Notes under the pieces: model-generated
What the model saw: only the letters and a program-made list of their open reading frames with translations
Database searches by the model: none
Told to the model about the DNA's origin: nothing
Part shown: positions 41,757 through 52,144 of the stretch, piece after piece
How positions within the stretch are numbered: the first letter of the stretch is position 1
Layout of the letters: each line of letters begins with the position of its first letter
Assembly (NCBI GenBank): GCA_032717465.1
Contig: CM064666.1
Coordinates: 2,658,501-2,722,500 of the forward strand
Source: Coenobita brevimanus
Lineage: Eukaryota > Arthropoda > Malacostraca > Decapoda > Coenobitidae
DNA length: 64,000 nt
Reading direction: 5' to 3'
Made by a program: the position numbers and the translations under genes

Positions 41757-41986
41757 ACCATCATAATGGGGTTCGTAGCGGCACTGTACGTCAACATGTG
41801 GATGGTGGTGGGCAAGCTGGTGCGTGGGGGAGTGTCACCGTACCTCCTTCCTCTCTCTACCAGTGGCTGTCCTCACACCCTGGACAACTTCACTATCCCT
41901 GTCACCTCCACACCACCTAACACCACAGACATTGACACCCTCATACTCAACTCTACCTTACCTGAGCAGTCAGAAACAACCCATAC
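41757..41986 (+). CDS. SLC5-family sodium/solute symporter, next exon
   Basis: This 230-bp exon has an acceptor (tattgtatttcatcag) before 41757 and a donor (gtgagt) after 41986, phase 0 in and phase 2 out. It reads TIIMGFVAALYVNMWMVVGK, then LVRGGVSPYLLPLSTSGCPH, then a Ser/Thr/Asn-rich stretch with NFT and NST glycosylation sequons. In SLC5A6/A8/A12-like transporters the same position has a helix (GxxxGfxxxxWxxxGaxxy) followed by LPLSTxGC, so the PLSTSGC motif is diagnostic. The sequon-bearing loop is extracellular in the family. Remaining exons were not located; they must lie outside the window or in stretches I failed to recognise. Confidence 0.78.
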
Positions 41987-42045
41987 GTGAGTTTCTGCAT
42001 TTTTTATTCTTCTCATATATACGCAGTCATGGTGTTAGAGGGGGA

Positions 42046-42292
42046 CACCTTCACGTGGTGGCACCGATATTGCCAGACAGTGGAGCTACCTGGTTTACAA
42101 ACGTTCCTCAAAACTTTCCTTGTACTCTGTAAGGTGGATGGTCGATTACTGGAGAAGGGCAATATCAATCTGCAGTTCACCGGGTGCACGTTGCATTGAA
42201 CTTTGGGCTCTGTAAAGTGGATGGTCGATTATTAGAGAAGGGCAATATCAATCTGCAGTTCACCGAGTTCACGGAGTTGAACCTCGGGCTGT
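42046..42292 (+). repeat. Dispersed repeat with internal tandem duplication, downstream of SLC5 exon
   Basis: The block (t/a)aaggtggatggtcgattactggagaagggcaatatcaatctgcagttcaccg occurs at 42130 and again at 42216. The leading part (ttcacgtggtggcaccg) matches 40767. The function is unknown. Confidence 0.65.
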
Positions 42293-42659
42293 AGTAACAA
42301 CTAATAGTACTTGCGCAATCAGCCGCATCGAAATAATACTACAGCTGTTATTTCTGTTATCACTAAAACAGGTACAGTGCCACCATTAGTGCAGCATTCA
42401 CAGCTATTGCCATAATCATTAAGAGAAAAATGACTACACCACAACTAACCACAAATGTTACTGTTGCTATCAATCCACCTACTACAATTATCGTAGCAAA
42501 TACTTGGATTGTAAATATGACCGTTAAAAGATTCATATCCATTGACTACTAAAGGATGCTCTGTCCTTGGGGTTAAAAAAATATGTCATTATGAATATTA
42601 ACAAACTGGAAAAAACTGATTGCCGTAGTCCATAGAACAAAACAATAAAGTTAGGAAAA

Positions 42660-42717
<58 letters not shown>
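42660..42717. repeat. (CT)n microsatellite
   Basis: CT run with one TT interruption, abutting an RTE 3' terminus. Confidence 0.95.
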
Positions 42718-42719
<2 letters not shown>

Positions 42720-42796
42720 CAGGCGCCTTAATCCCGTACAGAATGACCACAAACAATAGCCTCCCCGTGGCCTTGTCCTCTGCCCTGTCCTCTGAA
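42718..42796 (-). repeat. RTE 3'-terminus fragment
   Basis: gccaggcgccttaatcccgtacag.atg.ccacaaac matches the complement of the RTE 3' end; only ~80 bp remain. The GATA tail position is taken by (CT)n. Confidence 0.65.
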
Positions 42797-42985
42797 AATA
42801 AAACCCAAACTTTGGAACAAAATACCCACACAGCAGAAATTTACCCCTGCCAGCTGATGAAGTCATAGTGAGCAATAATGGAATCTTCCCAGCATGAAGG
42901 AAGAGGTAGACAAATAAACTCATATGCATCAGTAAGCCAAGATAATATCACTCCACACACAGGCTAATTCCACACAAAATATGAA

Positions 42986-43021
<36 letters not shown>

Positions 43022-43175
43022 CTAGCTTGTTTGACCTTTAGGCCCATTTGAACGAGGACCTCACCAAGCCGATCAAATACTCTGACAATAACAGGAGACA
43101 GAATTAAGCAGGCGTTTTCGATGTGAAAGAATTAATGGAAGAAGACTCTAACAGGCTCACTGCAAGCTGCATCAT
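42797..43175. other. Non-coding with (GA)n at 42991-43018
   Basis: No gene. At 43176-43200 ttaaccctttcagtgcgatgcac resembles a piggyBac-type left end (TTAA then CCCTTT), but no partner end was found. Confidence 0.45.
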
Positions 43176-43200
43176 TTAACCCTTTCAGTGCGATGCACAT

Positions 43201-44001
<801 letters not shown>

Positions 44002-44445
44002 CACTGGTCGACAAAATTTAAAGTGTTATGGTTCTAGTATATTTTGAGGTGATTCTAAGCAACATGAACCTGTAAATATTGAATATGATGTCCAGTTCTC
44101 GCCAGCACGTCCAGTTTTCGAGAACCATTATACCATAGGAAAACCTGCTTGTGAGTTGGAAAATCTGACTGGACTCCAAACATAGAGATAGATATACCTT
44201 ACAAAGTTGCGTTCAGCTAGTAATTGTGGCGGTTATATCAGCTTCAGTTAAGTATACGAACCACAACATATTTAGTAACTCAGACTGAAACAGCCACAGC
44301 CGAAAGTCGGGTAAAATTTTCCCAACAAGCAGATTTTTTTTTTTCTTTTGACACCAATGTATACAATGGTACTCTTATATTTGCTATTATTCCATTTCAG
44401 CTTTTCTTTACTGTTACGGTGCCTTTATATGTGTTGGCAAGCAAT

Positions 44446-45668
44446 AAACCACCGCAACGTATGAATGCATCAGACTCTGCTACATCTGCGGGTTCTTTTA
44501 CACCTGAAAGCCTGAAGCGACCAGTTACAAGGAATGTTAATAGTGCTTACAAACATTACTTCAAATGTCCTGATGGTAATCAAGATAAGAAATGGGCACC
44601 CCATACTGCATGCAGGCTCGGTGTAAACCACATGAAACGGCCATCAGGTACGCCTTTTGCTGTACCAATGGTTTGATGAGAACCAAATAATCACTGTTCT
44701 GACTGCTACTTTTGCCGCACTAACACCAAAGGGAATTCAGTGAAAACTCGGTCCAAGATCAGGTACCCTTACGTACAGTACCTTCTCTAAGGCATGCACC
44801 CCATGGCCCTGAGCTTACAGTTTCAGATCCTCTATTAAGTACCAAAAAATGAATCAGAATCCAGTGAGGAGGAGTTTTGCATGGATGCCGAAGGTTTAGT
44901 GAGCAAGGAGCCACACCACATCAGTCAGGCAGAGCTGCATGACCCTATAAGAGACCTTTATTCCCCCAAGGAGAAAATTTTTTTCTTGGGTCTCGACTCA
45001 AGCCATGGAACATGCTACAAGGTGGAGTTTGTACCACCACCTTCTGTCATAGACATGAAAATCTCTCAATGTACTTCAAGCTGGATGACTTGCTTTGTTA
45101 CTGTTATGATGCTGTATCGTTAATGCAACACCTTTGTAAGTCTCGTCCTTATCAAAAAGGGAAATGGTGGTTGTTCAAAGATTCTGGAAAGAATGCAGTG
45201 AAGGCAGTCTTCCATAATGGAAATGAGGTTCCTTCCGTTCGAATAGTGCCTGCCCATGGAATGAATGAAATTTGTGAAACTACGAGCATGAGTACTCTGC
45301 TGACCGCTACAGGCCACAAAACACCTCAACGGGGCATCTGTGGAGACCTGAAAATGGTCTGCTTGCTTCTAGGACTTTAGCAAGGTTACACAAAGCACAT
45401 GTGTTTTCTCTGTTCATGGGACAGCAGAACAGACGCTAAGCATTGCACACAAAAGGAATGCCCAGTGTGACCGAAAGATATGACTAGAAGGATGATAATC
45501 TTAACAAACCTCTTGTTGACCCTGTGAAGGTATTCTTTCCTCCACTTCGTTTGAAACTTTGATGATGAATTTTATGAAGGCCATGGATCAATATGGTGTT
45601 GGCTTCCACTGCTTGCTAACGAAGTTCCAAGGCATTGTATCCGAGCCCAAAGTCGAGGCAGGATTTTT

Positions 45669-45670
<2 letters not shown>
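44446..45670 (+). pseudogene. Orphan arthropod gene family, degenerate (possible transposon protein)
   Basis: Pieces in several frames, in order: KRPVTRNVNSAYKHYFKCPD, KKWAPHTACRLGVNHMKRPS and FAVPMV (44.5-44.67 kb), then after a frameshift REPNNHCSDCYFC-type (44.69 kb). Next HISQAELHDPIRDLYSPKEK (44.92 kb), then FKDSGKNAVKAVFHNGNEVP and ICGDLKMVCLLLGL (45.2-45.38 kb), then a WD-type Cys region, LPPLRLKL-like, and MNFMKAMDQYGVGFHCLLTK (45.56 kb). I recognise this arrangement (WAPH...C, PMxWREPxNHxxDCYFC, GDLKVVxLLLG, KNFVKAMDKxGxGFxYL) as an uncharacterised protein repeated in many arthropod genomes. I know of no assigned function. It is cut off by (AT)n at 45671. Confidence 0.65.

Positions 45671-45755
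<85 letters not shown>
45671..45755. repeat. (AT)n microsatellite
   Basis: A pure AT run truncating the orphan-gene copy. Confidence 0.95.
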
Positions 45756-45758
<3 letters not shown>

Positions 45759-45988
45759 GCTTAGTATAAATATTAAGGACTAAGTATATTATTTTTGTAA
45801 CAATATATAGACTTACTGACACTTATTTGACGAATTTGCTTATTTCATCGAATTCTCCCTCACTTATGATGTAGTTACGTCAAGATTACGTGATAGCCAA
45901 ATTTGAGGGTTAGTTTAGAAATTGGGGGTAACAAATTATTTAGAAACAGGTGAGAATAAGTCATAACCATTTTGGCTGTTGACCAGTG

Positions 45989-47860
45989 TAATTTAGCTAC
46001 AACAGGAGCAAATTTGGGGGAACACTTCTTCCAAACAATTGGAGGAATCCAGTCTGGAGCTGGAGCTTTGTTGGTTGGTAAATTGTCTAAGATGGATTTA
46101 TATAGCTAGACTATATCTTAAGAGGAGCAATTTCTGAAGAGCCAAGTTATAGTACAGGGACGTTCTGGCTGACTTCTTCTAGAGTATAATTTCTGGCAAA
46201 TGTACTGGCAAAGATATCTGCTTTCCCACACGGGTCATTTGTAATTTTGCCATCTGAAGATTTTAGTGGCGGAATGGAAGATGACTTGTTAAACTTATTG
46301 TTGAAAGAATTGAGAGTTGACCAAAATATTCTATTGTCATTAGGGTTGTTTAATTATTAAGATGTTTGGCTATGAAGAAAGTTTGATTTAGCGACCCTAA
46401 TTACTGCTTTTGCATGGTTTCTAACAATTTTATATTGACTGAGCGATTGAGATATTTTTTATTTCATGTAATAGTTACATGCTAATGACTTGTGGGTTAT
46501 TGCTCTGGCACAATTGCTATCAAACCATTTTGGGGAATCCGATCTTTTAGTGAACTGTTGACTGGGTATGAACAATTCCATACCTGCTTGTATTAAGTCA
46601 TTAATGTGGGACTGGGTAGAAATGGTGTCACTGGAGAAGAAAGACTGCCATGGAATATTAGCAAGATAATTTCTGAATTCATCCCAGTTTGCCCTAGCAA
46701 AGTGCCATCTGGTCACCCTGAAAGGCTTAGGACGGGGATGTTTGGGGGAATTGACTAATGAGGCTTTGATGAGAATGTGGTCGGAGGATTCAAGTGCTGA
46801 CAGTACTTCTCTCCTGTATTCATCTGGATTATTTGTCAGGAATCGATCCAAGAGGTAAGCATTATGGTCAGGATTATCATGTATTTGGGTTGGTTGTGTT
46901 ACCAATTGCGTGAGATGAAGTGATTCTGCAAACAGCTCGCACTCTAGACTAGTATCGTCAGTCCTGGCAGAATGCAATAACCATTCTACATTATGAATGT
47001 TAAAATCACCCAGAACGGGATTTTCAGTGCTAAGTTTGAGGTTATGGTTAGCCAACTGTGTGGATACGGAATCAAATATGCTGCGTTCTGAAGAAGCACT
47101 GGGGGAGCGATAAAGTACAAAAATATATTTGGTATTAATTAGATAATTTAGTTTACGGTACATAGCGAATAATCAAAATTAGCTGAAATGAAGTTCAAAA
47201 CAGTGTCAACTGCAAATTCAGATTTGATATAACGACAGATGCCACCCTTGTTGCAGAATTTGTGAGGAGATGGTGACCAGGAAATCAAAATGGGGATATT
47301 TCAGTAGGGGAAGAGATTTGAGATTCTGTGAGGGACAGGGCTAGAGGGGATATGGACCAAAGAAATATGTGAATGGAATTCAAATTGGTTCTAAGTCCAC
47401 GGATGTTAGGGGCACATAAGGCCGAACCTGCACGTGTCCGCCGACGAGCATGAATAGTTATTGCAACAGCCGCTGTTGGTAATGTCGCCTGATATCGACC
47501 AGGAGGGTCCCTATTCCACAAGTCATACCCTGCCGGTGGTGGCAATCAGAGATACCACCGAATTCGCTGATAATAATGCCGTGACCTGTGCTAAGACGGG
47601 ATGGAAATAGAAGGTGTGATATCTAATGTGCATGTAATACAGTTGAAGGTAGAGGTACTCTGAATGTATGCTGGTCTACTCTGTGTTAATGAAAGTACTG
47701 AAAATGTTCAGCAAAGGGAGATGGTCAGGAACAGGTCCTGAGGGCTGGTGAAAAGGGAGCTCCAGCTCTCCCTGTCACCAGCTTGCCATCCACCTCGGGA
47801 GCATCTCCCTGTTCGACTGGTGTTACAGCCTATTCACCGATAATTTGGACCATGGAATAT
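45989..47860 (-). mobile_element. Jockey-type LINE, 5' half (5' region, endonuclease, start of RT)
   Basis: On the minus strand: a 5' region (47.55-47.86 kb) shared with 18062-18405; MPPPAGYDLWNRDPPGRYQA and NIRGLRTNLNSI...LALSLTESQIS (47.3-47.55 kb, start of endonuclease); a frameshift near 47.2 kb; FVLYRSPSASSERSIFDS, VLGDFNIHNVEW and ESSDHILIKAS (46.46-47.16 kb: the GDFN and SDH boxes of the apurinic-type endonuclease). Next come a linker and KAPAPDWIPPIVWKKCSP (~46.03 kb, first RT motif). Sequence then stops at the transposon boundary at 45988. The remaining RT is absent. Confidence 0.82.
46459..47163 (-). pseudogene. Jockey LINE endonuclease domain, open block
   Basis: 234 open codons encode the nicking endonuclease domain of the jockey-type LINE. 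Seen: LYRSPSASSERSI, the catalytic-type GDFN (N-terminal third), LTQLVTQPTQ, LLDRFLTNNPD, SSDHILIK (the SDH box) and PRPKPFRVTRWHFARANWDE with QSFFS. It is in frame with the start of the RT linker only after further disruption at ~46.46 kb. Not functional on its own. Confidence 0.8.
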
Positions 47861-47920
47861 TTATATAAAAAGGCTCTTAACTACTTCCATTATCATTCAT
47901 TCATTGATTCATTCATTTAA

Positions 47921-48150
47921 TATTCAATCATTTTTTACCCCTTCAGAAGCGTGGGAGTCAGGAGCTAGGTTACTAAGTCCAGACATTTAAGACGAGGAAA
48001 ACCAGCCTCACTCTTCCCTGAGTGGCTTTATGTGAGAGGCAAATCCCAACCACCCTCTGATATAAAACCTCACGAGCCCAACCTGAATGGAGAGCCGCAA
48101 CCCACTAATCCACCAGACGTAATTTAGTTATATAGTTACCACCAGTGTTG
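47921..48150 (-). mobile_element. Short retroposon, type-III tail, decayed
   Basis: Starts with (ATTC)n-like sequence, then tgggagtcaggagctaggt, ccagacatttaagacgag, accagcctcactc, aatcccaaccaccctc and aaccc.ctaatccaccag, then tagttatatagttaccacc. The core palindrome and head are lost. Confidence 0.65.
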
Positions 48151-49052
48151 TGTGCATTACCTGCTGAAAGAGTGAAACTACGGCCACCACTTCTTGAAAC
48201 AAAATGTAATATTTATACTAGATTGAAAAGTAGTACACTACCGCTACTCAAGCCGTTATGACTACTCAAAGTGCGTTTTTTTTTTTTTTTTTTAAAATCT
48301 TTCAGCGGTAAATATTTACCAGCTCTTCTTATTGATGTTAATTATCAGTAAATTACATCCCAGGTACAGGTAATGGCTTTCATTTACTGAAACTCTAGTA
48401 ACATATTTATTGCAAAGCTTATTAATTTCGTTCACAAGGATTACCAGATTCCTCAGATATTATTACCAAGTTAGATTCTTCGTTACCAAATCTAAGTTTA
48501 CCGAGTTCAGTATACAGTATGCAGTACAACATTAAGAGACAAGCTATAGTTTACTGTATTATTTAATAATATCCACAGGGAATAAATATTGCAATACCCA
48601 GAATGATGGAAAATTATGAACAGTATAAACATTTACTTATTATAATTAATACCGAATCATGTTTCTTTATGACTAAAAAGATATTTCATTACCAAAATTT
48701 GCCACATTTTGGTTGCGAATAATACCAGCTGGCAGCCACACCGACGGTCCACTGGCTTTTTCTTCTTTTTTATTATTTACGGAAGGTGAACAGAGGAAGA
48801 AAAACAAATTACTCGTACGTATAAAAAAAAGAAATCCAAACGCTAGACCACAGGTGTCATCCATTCCTGAAAAGTCTGTAACAGTTGGACTTGAAGCTGT
48901 GGGGTGAAGTTTGGGTGGAAACTAATCTGGGGAAGCCAGTTCTAAAGAGATGTAGTTCGGGGAATAAAGGAATTCAGATAGGCTACAATACAAGCCACAG
49001 TCCAGTCATAAGCGCTGCCAGATGCTCCTGTAGCAAGGTGTAAGGCCTGGAG

Positions 49053-49056
<4 letters not shown>
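48151..49056. other. Non-coding; nothing firm
   Basis: T-rich runs at 48276-48293 and a poor repeat echo between ~48850 (acaggtgtcatcc) and ~49152 (gcaggtgtcctcc). No exon or element is recognised. Confidence 0.4.

Positions 49057-49095
<39 letters not shown>
49057..49095. repeat. Poly-T run (~38 nt)
   Basis: Long homopolymer T, possibly the (A)n tail of a minus-strand retroposon copy whose body lies to the right (tttacagaagatgaaatgagg...). Confidence 0.7.
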
Positions 49096-49097
<2 letters not shown>

Positions 49098-49324
49098 GAA
49101 GATGAAATGAGGTAGGAAAAACACATGAATAACAAATTAATCCATACACCAGATTGCAGGTGTCCTCCGTGGATGCAACTTCATCTGTGGATTTGCCATA
49201 AAAGTATACAAGTGCTTGTGGGCCCTTCGGGCCCTCTTGCACTTCCTCCTGTGGAGGGCTCTGCGCTGTGCGCTCGCTTTTTTGTGCTTCTCACTCGTTT
49301 CCTCGTGCTTCGCGCGCGCATTGT

Positions 49325-49565
49325 GATCATTTCAGGTAATCCGAGTCACGTTTATGTGCTGTTCTAGTCTAACGTTGTCACTATCGGCCGTCAAGGTGAC
49401 ATCGAAGGGCCCATGATGGTCCGTTTATGTGTTGTTCAAGTCTGACGTTGTCACTTGAATTTTTTGCAGCTAACCAATTGATCGAGTTATTTGCAACTTC
49501 GGGAATGGAACCCAAGTTGTCCGCACGCAAGTCCGAGATATTAACCACTCGGCCACGGCAACCGA
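49325..49565 (-). mobile_element. tRNA-Leu/Ser-like SINE (family 2) with partial tail duplication
   Basis: Minus-strand head ggttgccgtggccgagtggt (49564 downward; A box TGGCCGAGTGGTTAA), then ~40 bp later a B-box-like gggttccattccc. The long spacing is like type-II tRNAs. The body follows (caattggttagctgcaaaaaattcaagtgacaacgtcagac). The block tttatgtg(t/c)tgttc.agtct.acgttgtcact occurs twice (49351 and 49423). It is not a functional tRNA: the 3' acceptor half is missing. Confidence 0.65.
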
Positions 49566-49726
49566 CCGGGTGCCGGGAGCGGTGTTTTTTGGTCAAACTT
49601 TGATCACTCATTAAATATAGTAAAAGTTTTTCAATTGTAATGGAACCAAGTTTTTTCACATCAGCGAATTTTTTGCAATTTTTGTGTCAATTTTGGTGCG
49701 ATTTGAATGTGTAGTTTTGGCTACCC

Positions 49727-49730
<4 letters not shown>

Positions 49731-49764
<34 letters not shown>
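49731..49764. repeat. (CA)n microsatellite
   Basis: Pure CA run. Confidence 0.95.
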
Positions 49765-49767
<3 letters not shown>

Positions 49768-50640
49768 CTACTGCTATGGTATATTAGATGTGAAATAATG
49801 CATGGAGGCAACATTCTTTCTTACTTAGCTCACACCACACTGATTTGTCCGATTCGCATCTCACACGAACACTATTAAGAGTAGTGAGAAACGTTTGGAA
49901 TATCTCAGAAAATTAGTGTAACTGCTACTGTTCTACTACTCATAAAGAAAGTAGTACAGTACAGCAACTCGCTATTCTACCCGTTGTAGTGTAACGTAAC
50001 CTAAAATTGGCTTCTTTCCATCTCAAATACTGAGTTGTAATACTAGATGAACACTAAAATATGATGTTAATCATAGAAAGTGTGTATAGGCATTGTATTG
50101 TCTTTTTCGGCCATTGAGCTACGAGAAACCAGTAAAGCGCTTTTGTCGGCAAGGTACGATCCGATAGCATTGAAATGTCGTCTTACACCCCGAGGATGCC
50201 TAGTGTATATTGATGGCTATCTACCTACCAAGTTTCAAGCCTTTACGACAAACTGTCTGGCCTGTGGCCCTCTTTTGAAGATTATTGACGTACTGAACTT
50301 GGTGCGTGTCACATGCCATGTGCACTGCCTGGGCGAGATGAAACCTGTCAAAAATCTTTAAAAATTGGGCTATCATATGGTGCAAGCCACGCAGTGATCA
50401 ACCGTGTGGTTGCTGAGATATAAGCTTCTCAAATGCGTTACGGTCGGGCTAGGCCAGGTTGGGCGGGGTGGAGTCAGGCTGCTCATATGTAAGAAAATGC
50501 CACTACTTGACGAGAGACTCACGAGGGCTTCTTCCTCGCTCGTAATAAGCTGCAAGAGAGCGAAAATCTTGGTCAAATTAAGGTGAAACATCTGTAATAA
50601 AAGTAGCACTGTTATGTAGCATTACTACTTGTAGTACTGC
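49765..50640. other. Non-coding, no recognised gene
   Basis: A 93-codon open frame at 50080-50361 (with a CLACGPLLK segment) has no motif I recognise and no clear splice sites. I leave it uncalled. Confidence 0.35.
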
Positions 50641-50644
50641 TACA

Positions 50645-50775
50645 CCTAGGACTGGGTACCTCCCAGCCTTGTACTTGGCTTCCTGGTATACAGGGAATTA
50701 CTTTGTCACTCAGTGACAAGTCACCTGAAGGCGGCAGTGCATCGAGTGAGGGGATGGTGGGCACCCCCACCTATC
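50645..50775 (-). mobile_element. Short retroposon head and core fragment
   Basis: Shares ttcctggtatacagg, ttgtcactcagtgacaa, gcagtgcatcgagtgag and gatggtgggcacccccacct with the head end of the short retroposon family. The palindrome arm is decayed and the tail is missing. Confidence 0.6.
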
Positions 50776-51039
50776 ACAGTATGATATTGACTATTATTTT
50801 AACGCCACACGATATTGTCGGTCTGGGAGAGACTGGAGGAAGTTCAGAGGTTAACGATGGTAGAACAAAACACTTCAAGTTCAATATTCTACATGAAGCT
50901 GAACTGCCAAAAGACTGCAAGAATTATATAAAAACAAATCTTGAGGCTGAATTTACTGAGAACTTTACATAAAAGGAAAGAAAATCATCATTCCCAACTC
51001 TTCCCATCTAAGGATGGGGTGAGGTTGGATCCAGGAACT

Positions 51040-51300
51040 AGCTGTTATTGTTGTGTAATCCCTGTCTGTCTGGCCGAGCAGATCCATCAACCACAAGCAA
51101 GTAACCGCCCCTGCAGGACTGTCCCATGCAGTGTGGACACTGCATTTGTGTCTCTCTACCCACTTAACAAGGGCACCATAGTAGGCTCCACATCACCTCG
51201 TTATCTGGTTATATGGTTAACATTCAGCATTAAATGGTTTCCTGGGTTATGGTGAAACCATTAGGCATGTCACTAAGTGTAGAGTCAACTCAAGTGGAAT
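51040..51300 (-). mobile_element. Short retroposon with type-II tail
   Basis: Tail module gtctggccgagcagatccatcaaccacaagcaagtaaccgcccctgcagg (51067-51117) is followed by the core: ggttatatggtta, aaatggtttcctggg...gtgaaaccatta, ggcatgtcactaagtgtagagtca. The same tail module is at 57080 and, diverged, at 5045-5110 at the 3' end of the degenerate LINE. Confidence 0.7.
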
Positions 51301-51495
51301 GAAATGCAATAAAAATTCACAGGAATGAAGGGAAAAACAGGAATACAGATCCATAAAATCAGTGTCCAAGAATGTGCTGAGTTTCCTTATGTCAGCTAGA
51401 CAACACCAAGGCGAGCAGACGACAGAGGGATGCAACTATCGTAAGTAGAGGTCTTTTCTTTAAGATGGCTTCATATTTTGAAAAGATGTCTTTAG

Positions 51496-52144
51496 GTGAT
51501 ACGAGAAGAGACAAAGGTAAGGAAACAGGATGAAGATTTCTACCAAGAACTTTTGAACAAGGACTCTTATGTTAAGTTAGTTGAAAAAGTAAATAGACTC
51601 GAGAGAACTTTTCAAATGGAAATTAATGAAATCAAGAATGAGATACACAAACACAAGGAAAGAAATGAAGACTTAATAAAGGAAATAAACTGAAAAGCCA
51701 CAACAATAGACGAACTATCAGCTGAGGTATATTTACTGAGAACGAAGGCTAGTGAAATGGAATGTAGAGTTGTCACCCATGACAGAATTAGGGACGATTT
51801 CAGAAATGATGTGGAGAAATTCAGGCAAGCAAGCAGTGTGATGGGCAAAAGTAGTACAAACTAAGTATGCTGAAATGGTGAATGTAAAGAATTATTTAGA
51901 TACAAAGGTAGAAGAAAAAAGCGTAAGAAAGGAAGTGAAAGAAATAATAAAAAGCAAACCAAACCTAGTCAGGGAAGCTGTAGAGATTAACAAAACTATA
52001 ATAATGAGTGGCATAGGTGAAGAAGACAAAATAAAACAGAATATCAAGGGAGAAAAAGGAAATGGAAAATATAATGAACATACTTTACTCAAGCAAGTGT
52101 CAGAGGATATCTGTGAGAAAGATATGAAGTACATTAATAGCTAG
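51496..52144 (+). pseudogene. CR1-like ORF1: coiled-coil nucleic-acid-binding protein, broken
   Basis: Two in-order blocks, 51496-51693 (65 codons: KVRKQDEDFYQELLNKDSYV, then a heptad-like LERTFQMEINEIKNEIHKHK) and 51875-52144 (89 codons), separated by stops. Very high Lys/Glu content and regular hydrophobic spacing suggest a coiled coil. In LINEs such ORF1 proteins bind the RNA. There is no zinc knuckle or RRM that I can see. Confidence 0.5.

Larger units (their letters stand above)
44002..45988 (+). mobile_element. ~2-kb TIR-bounded DNA transposon with CACTG ends carrying an orphan gene family
   Basis: The left terminus CACTGGTCGACA (44002-44013) and the right terminus TGTTGACCAGTG (45977-45988) are inverted repeats, 11 of 12 matching. 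Just inside, gttatg recurs in inverted form. TAA precedes the left end (43999-44001) and follows the right end (45989-45991), a possible 3-bp target duplication. CACTG/CACTA ends with 3-bp duplications are typical of the CMC (EnSpm) group of cut-and-paste transposons. The interior holds a frameshifted protein-coding region (44446-45670) and a later (AT)n. The right flank is jockey coding sequence that does not resume on the left, so a clean insertion is not proven. Confidence 0.6.

Noticed and set aside
44224..44445. Extension of the orphan-gene frame upstream of 44446
   Set aside because: Low-complexity and hydrophobic with no family match; likely 5' untranslated or unrelated, so not included in the gene call.
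50080..50361. 93-codon plus-strand ORF (contains CLACGPLLK)
   Set aside because: No recognised domain, no splice signals, ordinary composition; could not be supported as a gene.
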